From Anaerolineae bacterium (lineage in GTDB: Bacteria > Chloroflexota > Anaerolineae > JAFGEY01): 40,817 nucleotides of DNA. Below, piece after piece: positions 33,274 through 40,817 of this stretch (position 1 is its first letter; each line of letters opens with the position of its first letter). Under the pieces are notes generated by a model. It saw only the letters and a list, made by a program, of their open reading frames with translations. It ran no database searches and had not been told where the DNA came from. Both the position numbers and the translations under genes were made by a program. The stretch is from assembly GCA_016783145.1 (NCBI GenBank), contig JADHXD010000029.1, positions 1 to 40,817 of the forward strand, in the 5' to 3' direction.

Positions 33274-36200
33274 CTACTCCCCACCCACCTCGAGTTCAGC
33301 CATCAGCTTGATGTCCGCCGAGGAAGCGCCGACCATCACGCGCACCTGGTCCGCTTCGACGTGCCAGCCCCCGAGGTCAGCGTCCCAGTAGGCCAGCGCC
33401 GCCGCTTTGAGCGGGAAGACGACGGTCTGGGTTTCGCCGGGCTGCAGCGTGGTACGCTGAAAGCCCTTCAGTTCCTTGTTGGGCCGCTCAACCGTCGAGT
33501 GCAGATGCCGCACGTAGAGCTGCACGACCTCATCGCCGGCCCGTTCCCCGGTGTTGGTCACATCCACGCTGACAGTCAGAGTATCATCTGGCTGCAGGCG
33601 GGAGGTGCTCAAGCAAAGATTGCTGTACAGGAAGGTGGTGTAGCTCAGGCCAAAGCCGAACGGGTAGAGCGGTTCGCCCCGAAAGTACATATACGTGCGC
33701 CCGTTGCAGAGATCGTAGTCCAGGCGCGGCGGCAATTGCTCGATGCTGTGCGGCCAGGTTTGCACCAGCCGCCCGCCGGGGTTGACGTCGCCAAAGAGCA
33801 CGTCGGCCAGAGCGTTGCCCAACTCCTGGCTGTTGTGGGTCAGATGCACGATCGCCGGGATGTGCCGCTGCGTCCAGGGAATGGCAAATGGGAAGCTGCT
33901 GATCAGCACGACGACGGTGTTGGGATTGGCGCGGTATACCTGCACGATCAGCTCCTCCTGCTCTAACACGATAGCCCGCCGGTCCACAGCCTCTTTGCCG
34001 TCACTGGGGGTGGGACACTGCGCCCAGCCCGCATCACCGGTGGGATGGTTGCCCACACACACAATGGCCACGTCCGCCTCCTGCGCGAGTTTGACGGCGG
34101 CACCGTCCTCGTTGTTGGGGGCGTAGGTCACGCGCACCGTGTCCCCGGCCTTGTCCCGGATGCCCGCCAGCGCGGTGACCGTGTACGGCGGATCGCCGCT
34201 GTACCAATCCAGCAAGACCTGGTCAGCGCGCGGACCGACGACGGCGATGGTTTTGAGCCTGTCCTTGTCCAGTGGCAAGAGATTCCCAGCGTTCTTGAGC
34301 AGGACCACAGACTCTTGCGTGATCAGCCGAGCAAGCGCTCGATGTTTCTCGCTCTCCCAGGGCAGCTCTGGCTCCGTCCCAATGCTGCTATACGGGACGC
34401 GGTCGGGCGGATCGAGCACCCCCAGCTTGATCATCACGCGAAAGACGCCGCGCAGCACGGCGTCCATATCCGCTTCGGTGAGCCAACCCCTGTCCACGGC
34501 CCCACCCACGGCTTCGCGGTAGCGATCCAGGAATTGGTTGATGCCAGACCGGATCACCGCCACCGAGGCCATTTCCAGGTCGGGGTAGTACTTGTGGTCG
34601 GTCATCAGCAGCCGGAACGCGCCGCCGTCGGTGCAGATGATGCCATCCTGCCCCCACTCGTCCACGGTGATCTCTTTGAGCATCGGGTGTACGGTACACG
34701 GGACACCGTTATAGGCATTGTAGGCTGCCATATAGGCGCGCGCGCCGCCATCCATAATGCCCATGCGGAAGGGCACAGAGTAGTATTCCCGGAAGAGCCG
34801 TTGGTCAAAGTTGGAGGAAGAACGGGTGCGCTCATCTTCGTTGCTGTTGGCGAGAAAGTGTTTGAGCAGCGACGCCGTCTGCCAGTACTTGGGGTGGTCG
34901 CCTTGCAGACCCTTCACAAAGGCGGTCACCAACGTCCCGTTCAGGTAGGCGTCCTCGCCATAACATTCCTCGGTGCGTCCCCAGCGGATATCGCGGCCCA
35001 GGTCGGCGTTGGGCGCGCGCACCACCAGGCCGCCGCGCCGGAAACGCTTGCTCTGCACCAGATAGCGCGTTTCATACCCCTCAATGGCTGCCGCCTGCCG
35101 CACCAAGTCGGGATCCCAGGTCTCGCCCAGGCCGATGGCCTGCGGGAACTGCGTCGTCGGCACGGGCAACGGTCGCCCCCAGTTCCCTGGCGGCCCGCCC
35201 ATCGCCAGCCCGTGCAACCCCTCGACGTGCCCTGTGCCCCAGACGCCCAGGCGCGGCACGTTCGGCTCAGTGCCCAGGCAGGCGATCTTTTCATCCAGCG
35301 TCATCAGCGACAAGAGATCCTCCACCCGCGCCTCCAGCGGCAGATCGGGATCGGCGAAAGGGTGTCCGGTGGGCAGCTTGCGGACGATGGCGAGCGTGTC
35401 GCCCTCGTCTTCCAGTTCCAAGAGGAGCGCGCGCTCCTTGGGGCTGCGGTTTGGATGGTGCAGCACGACCATCGGCGTGCCGTCGAAGCGATGAAAGATC
35501 ATCCCGTGGCCGCCGTCTTCCATAAACAGCGGGCGGAGCTGCTGCACCCACGGCCCGTGTATGCTGCCAGACTCGGAGGCCGCGATGAGGGTCATATAGC
35601 CGCGCCAGCCGAACGTGGACCAGAGCATCAACAGCACCCCGGTTCTGGTCCTGTACAGAAACGGCCCGTCGGTGACATAGCGATCCCGCCCCGGACGCAC
35701 CCACGGCGCGTCACTGCCCTTGAACAGCGTGACGGGTTCGCCCTCCACGCCGGAGAGATCGTCCTCTAGACGCACCAGGTCAACCGTGCCATCTTTGGTC
35801 TGTACCCACTCGTGGCAGTAGACCATGTACGGCACGTCATCCTCGACCCACAGTGTGCCGTCAAGCGTCATCCGATCGGCAGGAAGATGAGCGCGGTTGT
35901 GAAAGGGGCGGAACGGTCCCAGCGGCGATTCAGCCACCAGCACTTGCACGCCGCGCTGTACCAGCGGAGCCCAGTCGGACGGCAGGTCGCCCTCAGGCCG
36001 TGCCGCAGACTTGGGCAGAGGCTTGCCGGTATTGAACGTCAGGAAGAGGTAGTACTTGTCGCGATAGCGGTGCAGCTCGGGTGCCCAGATGCCCTCTTGG
36101 GCCCAGAAATCGACCGGGATCTCGAAAACCGTGGTCGGCCCTTCCCAAGTCTCCAGGTCCACACTGGTATACACGCCTACACCGGGGCGCGTGTGGTCCC

Positions 36201-36315
36201 CTGAGGAGCGCAGCGCCACGCACAGGGTGTAGGTCTGCGTATCGGGGTCGGGCAAGATGAAGGGATCGCGAACGCGTAGATCGGCCAGTGTGCACGTCCT
36301 ATGAGTGTTTGCCAT
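33274..36315 (-). CDS. GH43-GH3 fusion glycoside hydrolase
   Basis: A 1013-residue enzyme with two catalytic modules. Residues 10-320 are a GH43 five-bladed propeller: RVRDPFILPD gives the catalytic base Asp17, TLDGTLWVED the pKa-tuning Asp152, and VTDGPFLYR occupies the place where the general acid Glu is usual, with an Asp at 216. Residues 325-1013 are a GH3 enzyme with LPLEARVEDLLSLMTLDEKI, the QFPQAIGLGETWDPDLV region, KHFLANSNEDERTRSSS, the nucleophile in IICTDGGAF (about 560), and a C-terminal fibronectin III-like domain. GH43 (arabinosidase/xylosidase) followed by GH3 (beta-xylosidase/glucosidase) in one chain could complete debranching and final hydrolysis together. No signal peptide is seen, so it probably works on imported oligosaccharides. 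The start at 36315 has GGGAG upstream. Confidence 0.92.
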   Translation of the reverse strand: MANTHRTCTLADLRVRDPFILPDPDTQTYTLCVALRSSGDHTRPGVGVYTSVDLETWEGPTTVFEIPVDFWAQEGIWAPELHRYRDKYYLFLTFNTGKPLPKSAARPEGDLPSDWAPLVQRGVQVLVAESPLGPFRPFHNRAHLPADRMTLDGTLWVEDDVPYMVYCHEWVQTKDGTVDLVRLEDDLSGVEGEPVTLFKGSDAPWVRPGRDRYVTDGPFLYRTRTGVLLMLWSTFGWRGYMTLIAASESGSIHGPWVQQLRPLFMEDGGHGMIFHRFDGTPMVVLHHPNRSPKERALLLELEDEGDTLAIVRKLPTGHPFADPDLPLEARVEDLLSLMTLDEKIACLGTEPNVPRLGVWGTGHVEGLHGLAMGGPPGNWGRPLPVPTTQFPQAIGLGETWDPDLVRQAAAIEGYETRYLVQSKRFRRGGLVVRAPNADLGRDIRWGRTEECYGEDAYLNGTLVTAFVKGLQGDHPKYWQTASLLKHFLANSNEDERTRSSSNFDQRLFREYYSVPFRMGIMDGGARAYMAAYNAYNGVPCTVHPMLKEITVDEWGQDGIICTDGGAFRLLMTDHKYYPDLEMASVAVIRSGINQFLDRYREAVGGAVDRGWLTEADMDAVLRGVFRVMIKLGVLDPPDRVPYSSIGTEPELPWESEKHRALARLITQESVVLLKNAGNLLPLDKDRLKTIAVVGPRADQVLLDWYSGDPPYTVTALAGIRDKAGDTVRVTYAPNNEDGAAVKLAQEADVAIVCVGNHPTGDAGWAQCPTPSDGKEAVDRRAIVLEQEELIVQVYRANPNTVVVLISSFPFAIPWTQRHIPAIVHLTHNSQELGNALADVLFGDVNPGGRLVQTWPHSIEQLPPRLDYDLCNGRTYMYFRGEPLYPFGFGLSYTTFLYSNLCLSTSRLQPDDTLTVSVDVTNTGERAGDEVVQLYVRHLHSTVERPNKELKGFQRTTLQPGETQTVVFPLKAAALAYWDADLGGWHVEADQVRVMVGASSADIKLMAELEVGGE

Positions 36316-36379
36316 TGTTCTTCTCCCAAAGCATCCAGCGAGCAAAAGACCTCAATATCAAACCTCACAGCAGCATCAA

Positions 36380-36425
36380 AGGTGCCAGGCACTTGCCCGT
36401 TGATTGCTCAAAGTGCCTGGCACCT
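36380..36425. repeat. 15-bp perfect inverted repeat (REP-like)
   Basis: AGGTGCCAGGCACTT (36380-36394) and AAGTGCCTGGCACCT (36411-36425) are perfect reverse complements around a 16-base spacer. Each arm is itself nearly palindromic (GTGCC-x-GGCAC). It lies between the TIM-barrel gene stop and the GH43-GH3 start. No long T run follows on the minus strand. GTGCCxGGCAC units occur as dispersed repeats in many genomes, so this is probably a REP-like element. Confidence 0.7.
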
Positions 36426-36435
36426 CCTTTGCAGC

Positions 36436-38277
36436 TCACTTTTCCAGGCGGAACACCCGAAGAGAATGGGAGCTCACGGCTGTCTCGAAACCGGTCTTCC
36501 CCGTGCGCTGCCCGCGCCAGTCCAGGATCGGTTGCCCGGAGAGCGTTTCACCGGAAAGCGCATCGCAAAGCCCGCTGATGCCGTCGTCCACGATGATCCG
36601 TATCTCGGCCATCTCCGGCAGAAAAGACTCGACGATAAAGGTGTCATTGTCGTACACAAACAGCGCCACCTGCGCCGGACCGTCCACTCGCACGTACAGA
36701 TCGCCCTGCAGCACGGCCCTGATCCGCGCCAGCACCTCAACCGGCAGCTTGTACAGGTCATCGAAATTGTCGGGGATGGTCAGGACGTAGAGCACGCCAC
36801 CGGCATAGGATGCCGAATGCAGCAGCGGGTGCCCCGTGGTGCGGGTCAGCCCGGAAATCTCTTCCCAGGAGTCGTTGGTCAGATAGTCGATGTGCGGGAT
36901 GAGCAGGGCGGATTCCGAGTGATCGACGTGAAACCAACCGATCATAAAGTCCTGCACGCTGGCCTTGCGATCCGTCACCATAAGTTCGACGATGTCGCGG
37001 AGGCCGTGATGTTGCAGGGCCTTGAACAGCCCGGAGGTGACGACAACCGTCTTGCCATCCATCAACTGCACCTTGATCTTGTCGACGATGCCCGGATCGA
37101 ACCTGGCCGACTCGGTGAGCAGGACCGTCCGCGCCTCGGCCGGGAACTGGGGCACGAGGTCGATGGGGATGCCGAGCATACCCAGGTAGCTGTGCAGGAA
37201 ATCCTCGCCAGTGGCATGGTAGGGCCGGTAGCTCTTGAGGCCGACCGGTTGGCCCAGGAGCCCCAGAACGGGGTCAACTTGCTCGAGCGCATACCCGGCA
37301 GCAAGGGCGATTGTCGTCTCTGGCGGCCAGGTGCCATCCTCTTGGCGTACCGGCGCGATCATGGCGTCAAAGTCAAAACGGATCTCACCGTCTTGGACGC
37401 TCTCTGCGGCGGCACGATGCGATGCCTCGATGGGCCGCTGCAACTGGCGGAAGTCAAAGAGCGTGATTTCCGGCGCTTTGGCGAACAGGGTCAGCCACAA
37501 CTGCTCCGCGTAGCGGTCCAGGGTGCGCATCCCGCCCGTGTCCACCCAGCCACCGCCGTTGCCACCTGGCTTGATGTTCTCGAAATAGCGGAAAATGGAA
37601 TACCCGTGGTACTCCTGCAGGTGCTGGTTGCTGTAGACCGGGTCGCGGGTTTCCGTACCGGTGTAGAGCCCGTCAAAGAGTGGCGGTTCGGCTTCCAGGT
37701 CAAAACCGAGCCCCTGGAAGTGCTCGTACCAGTTGGGGTATTTGATCACCACTTTGACCTGAGGGTTGGCTGCCCTTGCAGGCCCAAGAACCAGATCTTG
37801 CGCCGCTTCGGCCATCAGCGCCAGCCGGAACTCGGTCCAGCTTTGATCGCCTTTGGCTTTGATGCACGACGCACACTTACAGTTGGTGAAGAAAAAGTCG
37901 TCCAGAATCACTTCGTCAAAGAGACGGGCGGTGTACTCGACCACCTCCTGCACCTTTTGCCGGTGCGCCGGGTTGGTGTAGCAGTAGGTCTCGAACCGGT
38001 TTCGTTCGTTGACGGTGAGGGTGATCCCGCCAGAGGTGCCAATCCCCCGCTCTTCAAAGAACTGCCGCGCCCGACCGATCGTCTCCTCGTCGGCGACGAT
38101 CGTGTCGCGATGGGTCTCCAGGTAGACCTTGTCCAACTTGATGTGGCGGCTCATCACCTCAAAGCGCGTCTTGAGCCACTCCAGGTCGGCCATCTGCTGC
38201 ACCTCGTACACGCGGGCATAGATGGCGACGGCAAAGTTTCGGTAGTGCTCTGCTCCGGCATTCATCGATAGCGCCAT
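36436..38277 (-). CDS. Putative TIM-barrel glycoside hydrolase-like protein
   Basis: A 613-residue protein that I cannot place in a named family. The first 340 residues look like a TIM barrel of a hydrolase: FAVAIYARVYEV, KVYLETHRDTIVADEETI, LFDEVILDDFFFTNCKCASC, VKVVIKYPNWYEHFQGLGFD, FDGLYTGTETRDP and EITLFDFRQLQRPI read as successive strands, with acidic residues at strand ends (the Asp pair in ILDDFFF) that are candidate catalytic groups. A Rossmann-like middle part (TVLLTESARFDPGIVDKIKV, KTVVVTSGLFKAL) resembles the trimerisation domain of GH42-like enzymes, and a beta domain closes it. No signal peptide. GGGGAGGAGG is nine bases before the ATG. Its place beside GH43-GH3 supports a role in glycan breakdown. 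Confidence 0.8.
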   Translation of the reverse strand: MALSMNAGAEHYRNFAVAIYARVYEVQQMADLEWLKTRFEVMSRHIKLDKVYLETHRDTIVADEETIGRARQFFEERGIGTSGGITLTVNERNRFETYCYTNPAHRQKVQEVVEYTARLFDEVILDDFFFTNCKCASCIKAKGDQSWTEFRLALMAEAAQDLVLGPARAANPQVKVVIKYPNWYEHFQGLGFDLEAEPPLFDGLYTGTETRDPVYSNQHLQEYHGYSIFRYFENIKPGGNGGGWVDTGGMRTLDRYAEQLWLTLFAKAPEITLFDFRQLQRPIEASHRAAAESVQDGEIRFDFDAMIAPVRQEDGTWPPETTIALAAGYALEQVDPVLGLLGQPVGLKSYRPYHATGEDFLHSYLGMLGIPIDLVPQFPAEARTVLLTESARFDPGIVDKIKVQLMDGKTVVVTSGLFKALQHHGLRDIVELMVTDRKASVQDFMIGWFHVDHSESALLIPHIDYLTNDSWEEISGLTRTTGHPLLHSASYAGGVLYVLTIPDNFDDLYKLPVEVLARIRAVLQGDLYVRVDGPAQVALFVYDNDTFIVESFLPEMAEIRIIVDDGISGLCDALSGETLSGQPILDWRGQRTGKTGFETAVSSHSLRVFRLEK

Positions 38278-38335
38278 AGCTCACGGCCTCCTCCCCAATA
38301 GACACCGATGCCGATGACGAGCGTGCCGGCCAGCA

Positions 38336-38569
38336 TCACACCGGTACTGTAGTGCTTTGCCGTGCGCTATCCAGCGCCCCAACAGAGCGACCAACCAAGA
38401 CGAACACGCCCGGTTTGATCCGCTCGCAGATGTTGGTCACACGGTCGGCCGCACGCTCCAGGTTATGCGCCGCCCACAGCAGGTAGTTGGCCTGCTCGAT
38501 ACACTTGGGATCCTCCAGGATGTAGGTGATGGACTCGCGGTACACCCGGTTGTACAGGGCGTCCACCTC
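38336..38569 (-). pseudogene. PhoU C-terminal remnant, fused to a kinase remnant
   Basis: The open frame 38719-38336 changes identity near 38555. The downstream part reads [19 protein letters not shown] then [29 protein letters not shown], which is the second three-helix bundle of the phosphate regulator PhoU, including the acidic/Asn-Arg metal site region (NLERAADRV). The first PhoU bundle is missing, and the natural end is replaced after about 38419 by unrelated residues ending ARQSTTVPV. It joins in frame to the histidine kinase remnant. It is unlikely to function. Confidence 0.82.
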
Positions 38570-39075
38570 GGCATCCATCCGGTCCAGGAAGCACTGTGCT
38601 GCCGGAGGGTCTTCCAGCGCGCCATCGCCCAAGGTCTGGATCAGGGCCTTGATCCCGGCCAGGGGCGTGCGCAGTTCGTACGAGATGTTGCTGATGAAAT
38701 CCCGGCGGATGGTCTCCAAGCACCGGGTGCGGGTCAGGTCCTGGAGGATGGACAGATATCGCCGTGCGCAAGAGACGGACGTCTGGATCGCCTTCGGCCA
38801 CTCGTCCGGCCATCTGCGTCAACCGGCGCACCGGGCAGGCGATCAGATGCGCGAGGACCACAGCCAGAACAACAGCGACGGCCGTGGCCACCAACGCGGT
38901 CACGGATATCGCGCAGCGCAAGCTGGCCACTCGTTCATTCACCCGGTCCAGAGGAAGGGCGACGCGCACGATGCCCACGGCAACCAGTTGGGATCGCACC
39001 GGCCGAGCCACGTACAGCATATCGGTTTTCAGCGTCTGGCTGAAGCGAATCCTGCTCCCCTCCCATAGGGTCTAT
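38555..39075 (-). pseudogene. PhoR-like sensor histidine kinase remnant
   Basis: Two frames carry pieces of one kinase. From about 39075 to 38769 one frame reads RIRFSQTLKTDMLYVARPVR, a membrane segment (about 50 residues on, ALVATAVAVVLAVVLAHLI) and the HAMP piece [21 protein letters not shown] second frame resumes at about 38764 with [20 protein letters not shown] and the HisKA dimerisation region [20 protein letters not shown]. The phosphorylated His of the H-box reads Tyr here (SYELRTP for SHELRTP). The PAS domain between HAMP and HisKA, the first membrane segment and sensor, and the whole ATP-binding domain are missing. The HisKA piece ends at EVDAL and runs straight into PhoU. It is clearly non-functional. 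Confidence 0.85.
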
Positions 39076-39164
39076 GGCTGCTCGGGATTTCTATGAATAG
39101 ACACCGTACGATCGGCGCTCGAGGGCAACGCTCATCATCCCCTTTGGCTTACTACCCGTTGATG

Positions 39165-39562
<398 letters not shown>

Positions 39563-39886
39563 TCACGCGAGTGCCTTCCAATTATACCATACGTCTTGTG
39601 CTTGTGAAAGAGATGTCCTGGTTCCAACCCCAAGTTTGCCTATTTCGTCACCCCGCGCAGTCAGCATCAGGATGGGCACGGTCATCTCTGGCCGCAGGAT
39701 ACGACATACTTCCAGCCCAGGCAGCACCAGATCCAGCACGATCAGGTCGGGCCGCTCTTGCCAGGCCAGTTCCAAGGCCGTTACGCCGTCGCTCGCCGTG
39801 AGCACCTGGTACTGCAACAGCAGGTTGTGCTCGAGCGTGCCCAACAGCGTGGGGTCATCCTCTACGACCAGGATCTTGGTTTCCAC
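39563..39886 (-). pseudogene. Truncated PhoB/OmpR-type response regulator receiver
   Basis: A fragment of about 107 codons. TKILVVEDDPTLLGTLEHNL, PDLIVLDLVLPG (phospho-acceptor Asp) and VPILMLTARGDEI are classic receiver strands 1, 3 and 4. In-frame residues are missing between LPGL and EVCR, where intact proteins have DGx. After GDEIGK the frame goes astray, although another frame reads LGLEPG, like the GLELGADDY of intact proteins. The conserved Lys and the whole winged-helix output domain are missing. The GTG at 39886 is the likely original start. It follows the deaminase-like gene by 43 bases. Confidence 0.8.
39581..39609 (-). promoter_or_regulatory. Promoter of the DUF433 gene
   Basis: On the minus strand TTTCAC (39604-39609), a 17-base spacer and a perfect TATAAT (39581-39586) with an extended -10 TGG, about 70 bases before the DUF433 start. 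It lies inside the 3' end of the response-regulator remnant. Confidence 0.7.
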
Positions 39887-39929
39887 GATATCCACCCACA
39901 CCGAGAGGTCGCTCGACGCAGGCGGTACG

Positions 39930-40817
39930 TTAGTGCATTTCGGCCGCACAGGTGCCGATGCCAGGCCGGTAAAAGTTGAACTGCACGTCGGGATGGTCGG
40001 CCAGCAGAGACATGGGCACCGCGCTGTCCGGAATGCGCTTGGAGATCATCAGGGTTGTGAGGCGCATGCCAAAGGGGTTGTCGTGGGTTCCCGCGTGCCA
40101 GATGGAGACCTTTTCGGCCACCCACGTCTCCGCAGGACCCACGCTGAGCGCCTGGCTGGGCACGTTCTGCACCACACCGCCGCCGGAGGTGCGTGCGTTC
40201 TGGATGAGGGTGATCGGGTGCAGGTCCACGATGCGGCTGGTGAGCGCGCGATATTCCTCTGGCGAGGGGGGATGATCCTTGTACGCGCCCTGGCGGCGCA
40301 GGGGATCGTTAAAGGCCCAATGCTTGACCTCCCCCTGCCCGCCCTGCATAACCACGCACCGGGCACGCGTCCAGCTATCGAGGTACTCCGTCAGGTTGGC
40401 TTTGGGAAAATGAAGGTTCTGCTCTGGTATGCGCAGTTCGGGGCGAATGCGGTTGAAACACAGCTCCCTGTCTGCCCGCTCAAAGCTCAGCGCATGCTCA
40501 ACCGCGACCTCCACGCCATCGATCACCCACTCGTCCATCGCCCAAAAGTGAGCGTTCCGCAGGTCGATATCCAGCTCGTTGACCAGCCGCGCGACCAACG
40601 GCAGCTGCTCGGTAGGCCCGATAGGGCCACAGATCCCGGCAGGCTCGTTTTCGGTCGCCTGGAGCCAGGCGGTGGTGTATTCCAGCGCCTCGGCGAGGTA
40701 AAAGTCCTCGAGCGTGTCATAGAACCTGACGGCGAACCCTGGACGGCTGAGGTCCAGCAGATCGTCGGCGGTCAGCCGGGCGGCATCATCCAGGATCTCC
40801 CGGTCCAGGGTGGTGTA
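39930..40817 (-). CDS. Glucosamine-6-phosphate deaminase-like protein (5' truncated by window edge)
   Basis: The frame is open to the window end, so the N-terminus lies outside; 295 residues are seen. The second half resembles NagB-type isomerases: [20 protein letters not shown] where the sugar-phosphate loop lies, [10 protein letters not shown] for the conserved Asp of the F-x-M-D-E-Y motif, and [14 protein letters not shown] for the G-x-G-x-x-x-H-x-A-F-N motif with the ring-opening His. [13 protein letters not shown] matches the later conserved strand. NagB converts glucosamine-6-phosphate to fructose-6-phosphate and ammonia. The upstream part ([20 protein letters not shown]) is longer than in NagB, so this is a divergent relative; its sugar may differ. 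Confidence 0.8.
   Translation of the reverse strand, partial: YTTLDREILDDAARLTADDLLDLSRPGFAVRFYDTLEDFYLAEALEYTTAWLQATENEPAGICGPIGPTEQLPLVARLVNELDIDLRNAHFWAMDEWVIDGVEVAVEHALSFERADRELCFNRIRPELRIPEQNLHFPKANLTEYLDSWTRARCVVMQGGQGEVKHWAFNDPLRRQGAYKDHPPSPEEYRALTSRIVDLHPITLIQNARTSGGGVVQNVPSQALSVGPAETWVAEKVSIWHAGTHDNPFGMRLTTLMISKRIPDSAVPMSLLADHPDVQFNFYRPGIGTCAAEMH

Noticed and set aside
36301..38271. Long plus-strand open frame of 656 codons opposite the TIM-barrel gene
   Set aside because: Its translation has no recognisable domain and mirrors the codon bias of the minus-strand gene; it is a high-GC shadow.

Overview
The window is a GC-rich, densely packed bacterial chromosome segment. The gene content suggests a Chloroflexota genome, perhaps Anaerolineae-like: a zinc-ribbon/cyclase/ATPase/TPR/SpoIIE giant, paired radical SAM and DUF2344 genes, several GT-C type membrane glycosyltransferases, an AlkZ-related protein, and scattered polysaccharide-degrading enzymes without SusC/SusD genes. 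This assignment is inference from gene families; no marker such as rRNA is present. I see no phage, insertion sequence, CRISPR array or rRNA operon.

Layout. (1) 1-8826, minus strand: a DUF1349 protein, the giant signalling protein, a GH140-like (DUF5060/DUF4038) hydrolase, the frameshifted 3' remnant of a GH43-type gene, and a GH30-like hydrolase whose promoter carries a perfect 16-bp palindrome. (2) 8941-12067: a divergent promoter drives a TIGR03960-type radical SAM gene and its DUF2344 partner. They converge, with a 16-nt overlap, on the minus-strand housekeeping operon ftsK - DUF72 - yebC - ruvC - ruvA (16375 down to 11486). (3) 16483-19847, minus strand: DUF2142-type membrane protein, M28 peptidase, trmO. 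(4) 19951-22302, plus strand: secG, a family-5 solute-binding protein, then tRNA-Leu(CAG) with its own promoter and terminator. (5) 22335-33248, plus strand: a small membrane protein, two GT39-type membrane glycosyltransferases, an unusual NadD-like nucleotidyltransferase plus P-loop kinase fusion, TfoX-like and GNAT proteins, an AlkZ-related protein, and two flavodoxins flanking two unknown membrane proteins. (6) 33274-38277, minus strand: a GH43-GH3 fusion and a large TIM-barrel-like putative hydrolase separated by a 15-bp inverted repeat. (7) 38336-39886, minus strand: a cluster of gene remnants. (8) 39930-40817: a 5'-truncated glucosamine-6-phosphate deaminase-like gene.

How they work together. 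The GH140-like, GH30-like, GH43-GH3 and TIM-barrel proteins look like a plant cell-wall or glycan degradation repertoire; the SBP and the NagB-like enzyme could take up and process products. ruvA/ruvC, yebC and ftsK are an ordinary recombination and chromosome segregation block. The GT-C proteins probably glycosylate lipids or surface polymers.

The most distinctive finding is region 7. Within about 1.6 kb lie a receiver-domain fragment of a PhoB-like regulator, a DUF433 antitoxin-type gene joined directly to the tail of a DUF5615-type toxin, and a PhoR-like histidine kinase that lost its sensor, PAS and ATPase parts and is fused in frame to the C-terminal half of PhoU. This reads as a phosphate-regulation locus and a toxin-antitoxin module decaying by repeated internal deletion. 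The second notable item is the nucleotidyltransferase-kinase fusion at 24735-26507, whose codon use differs visibly from its neighbours.
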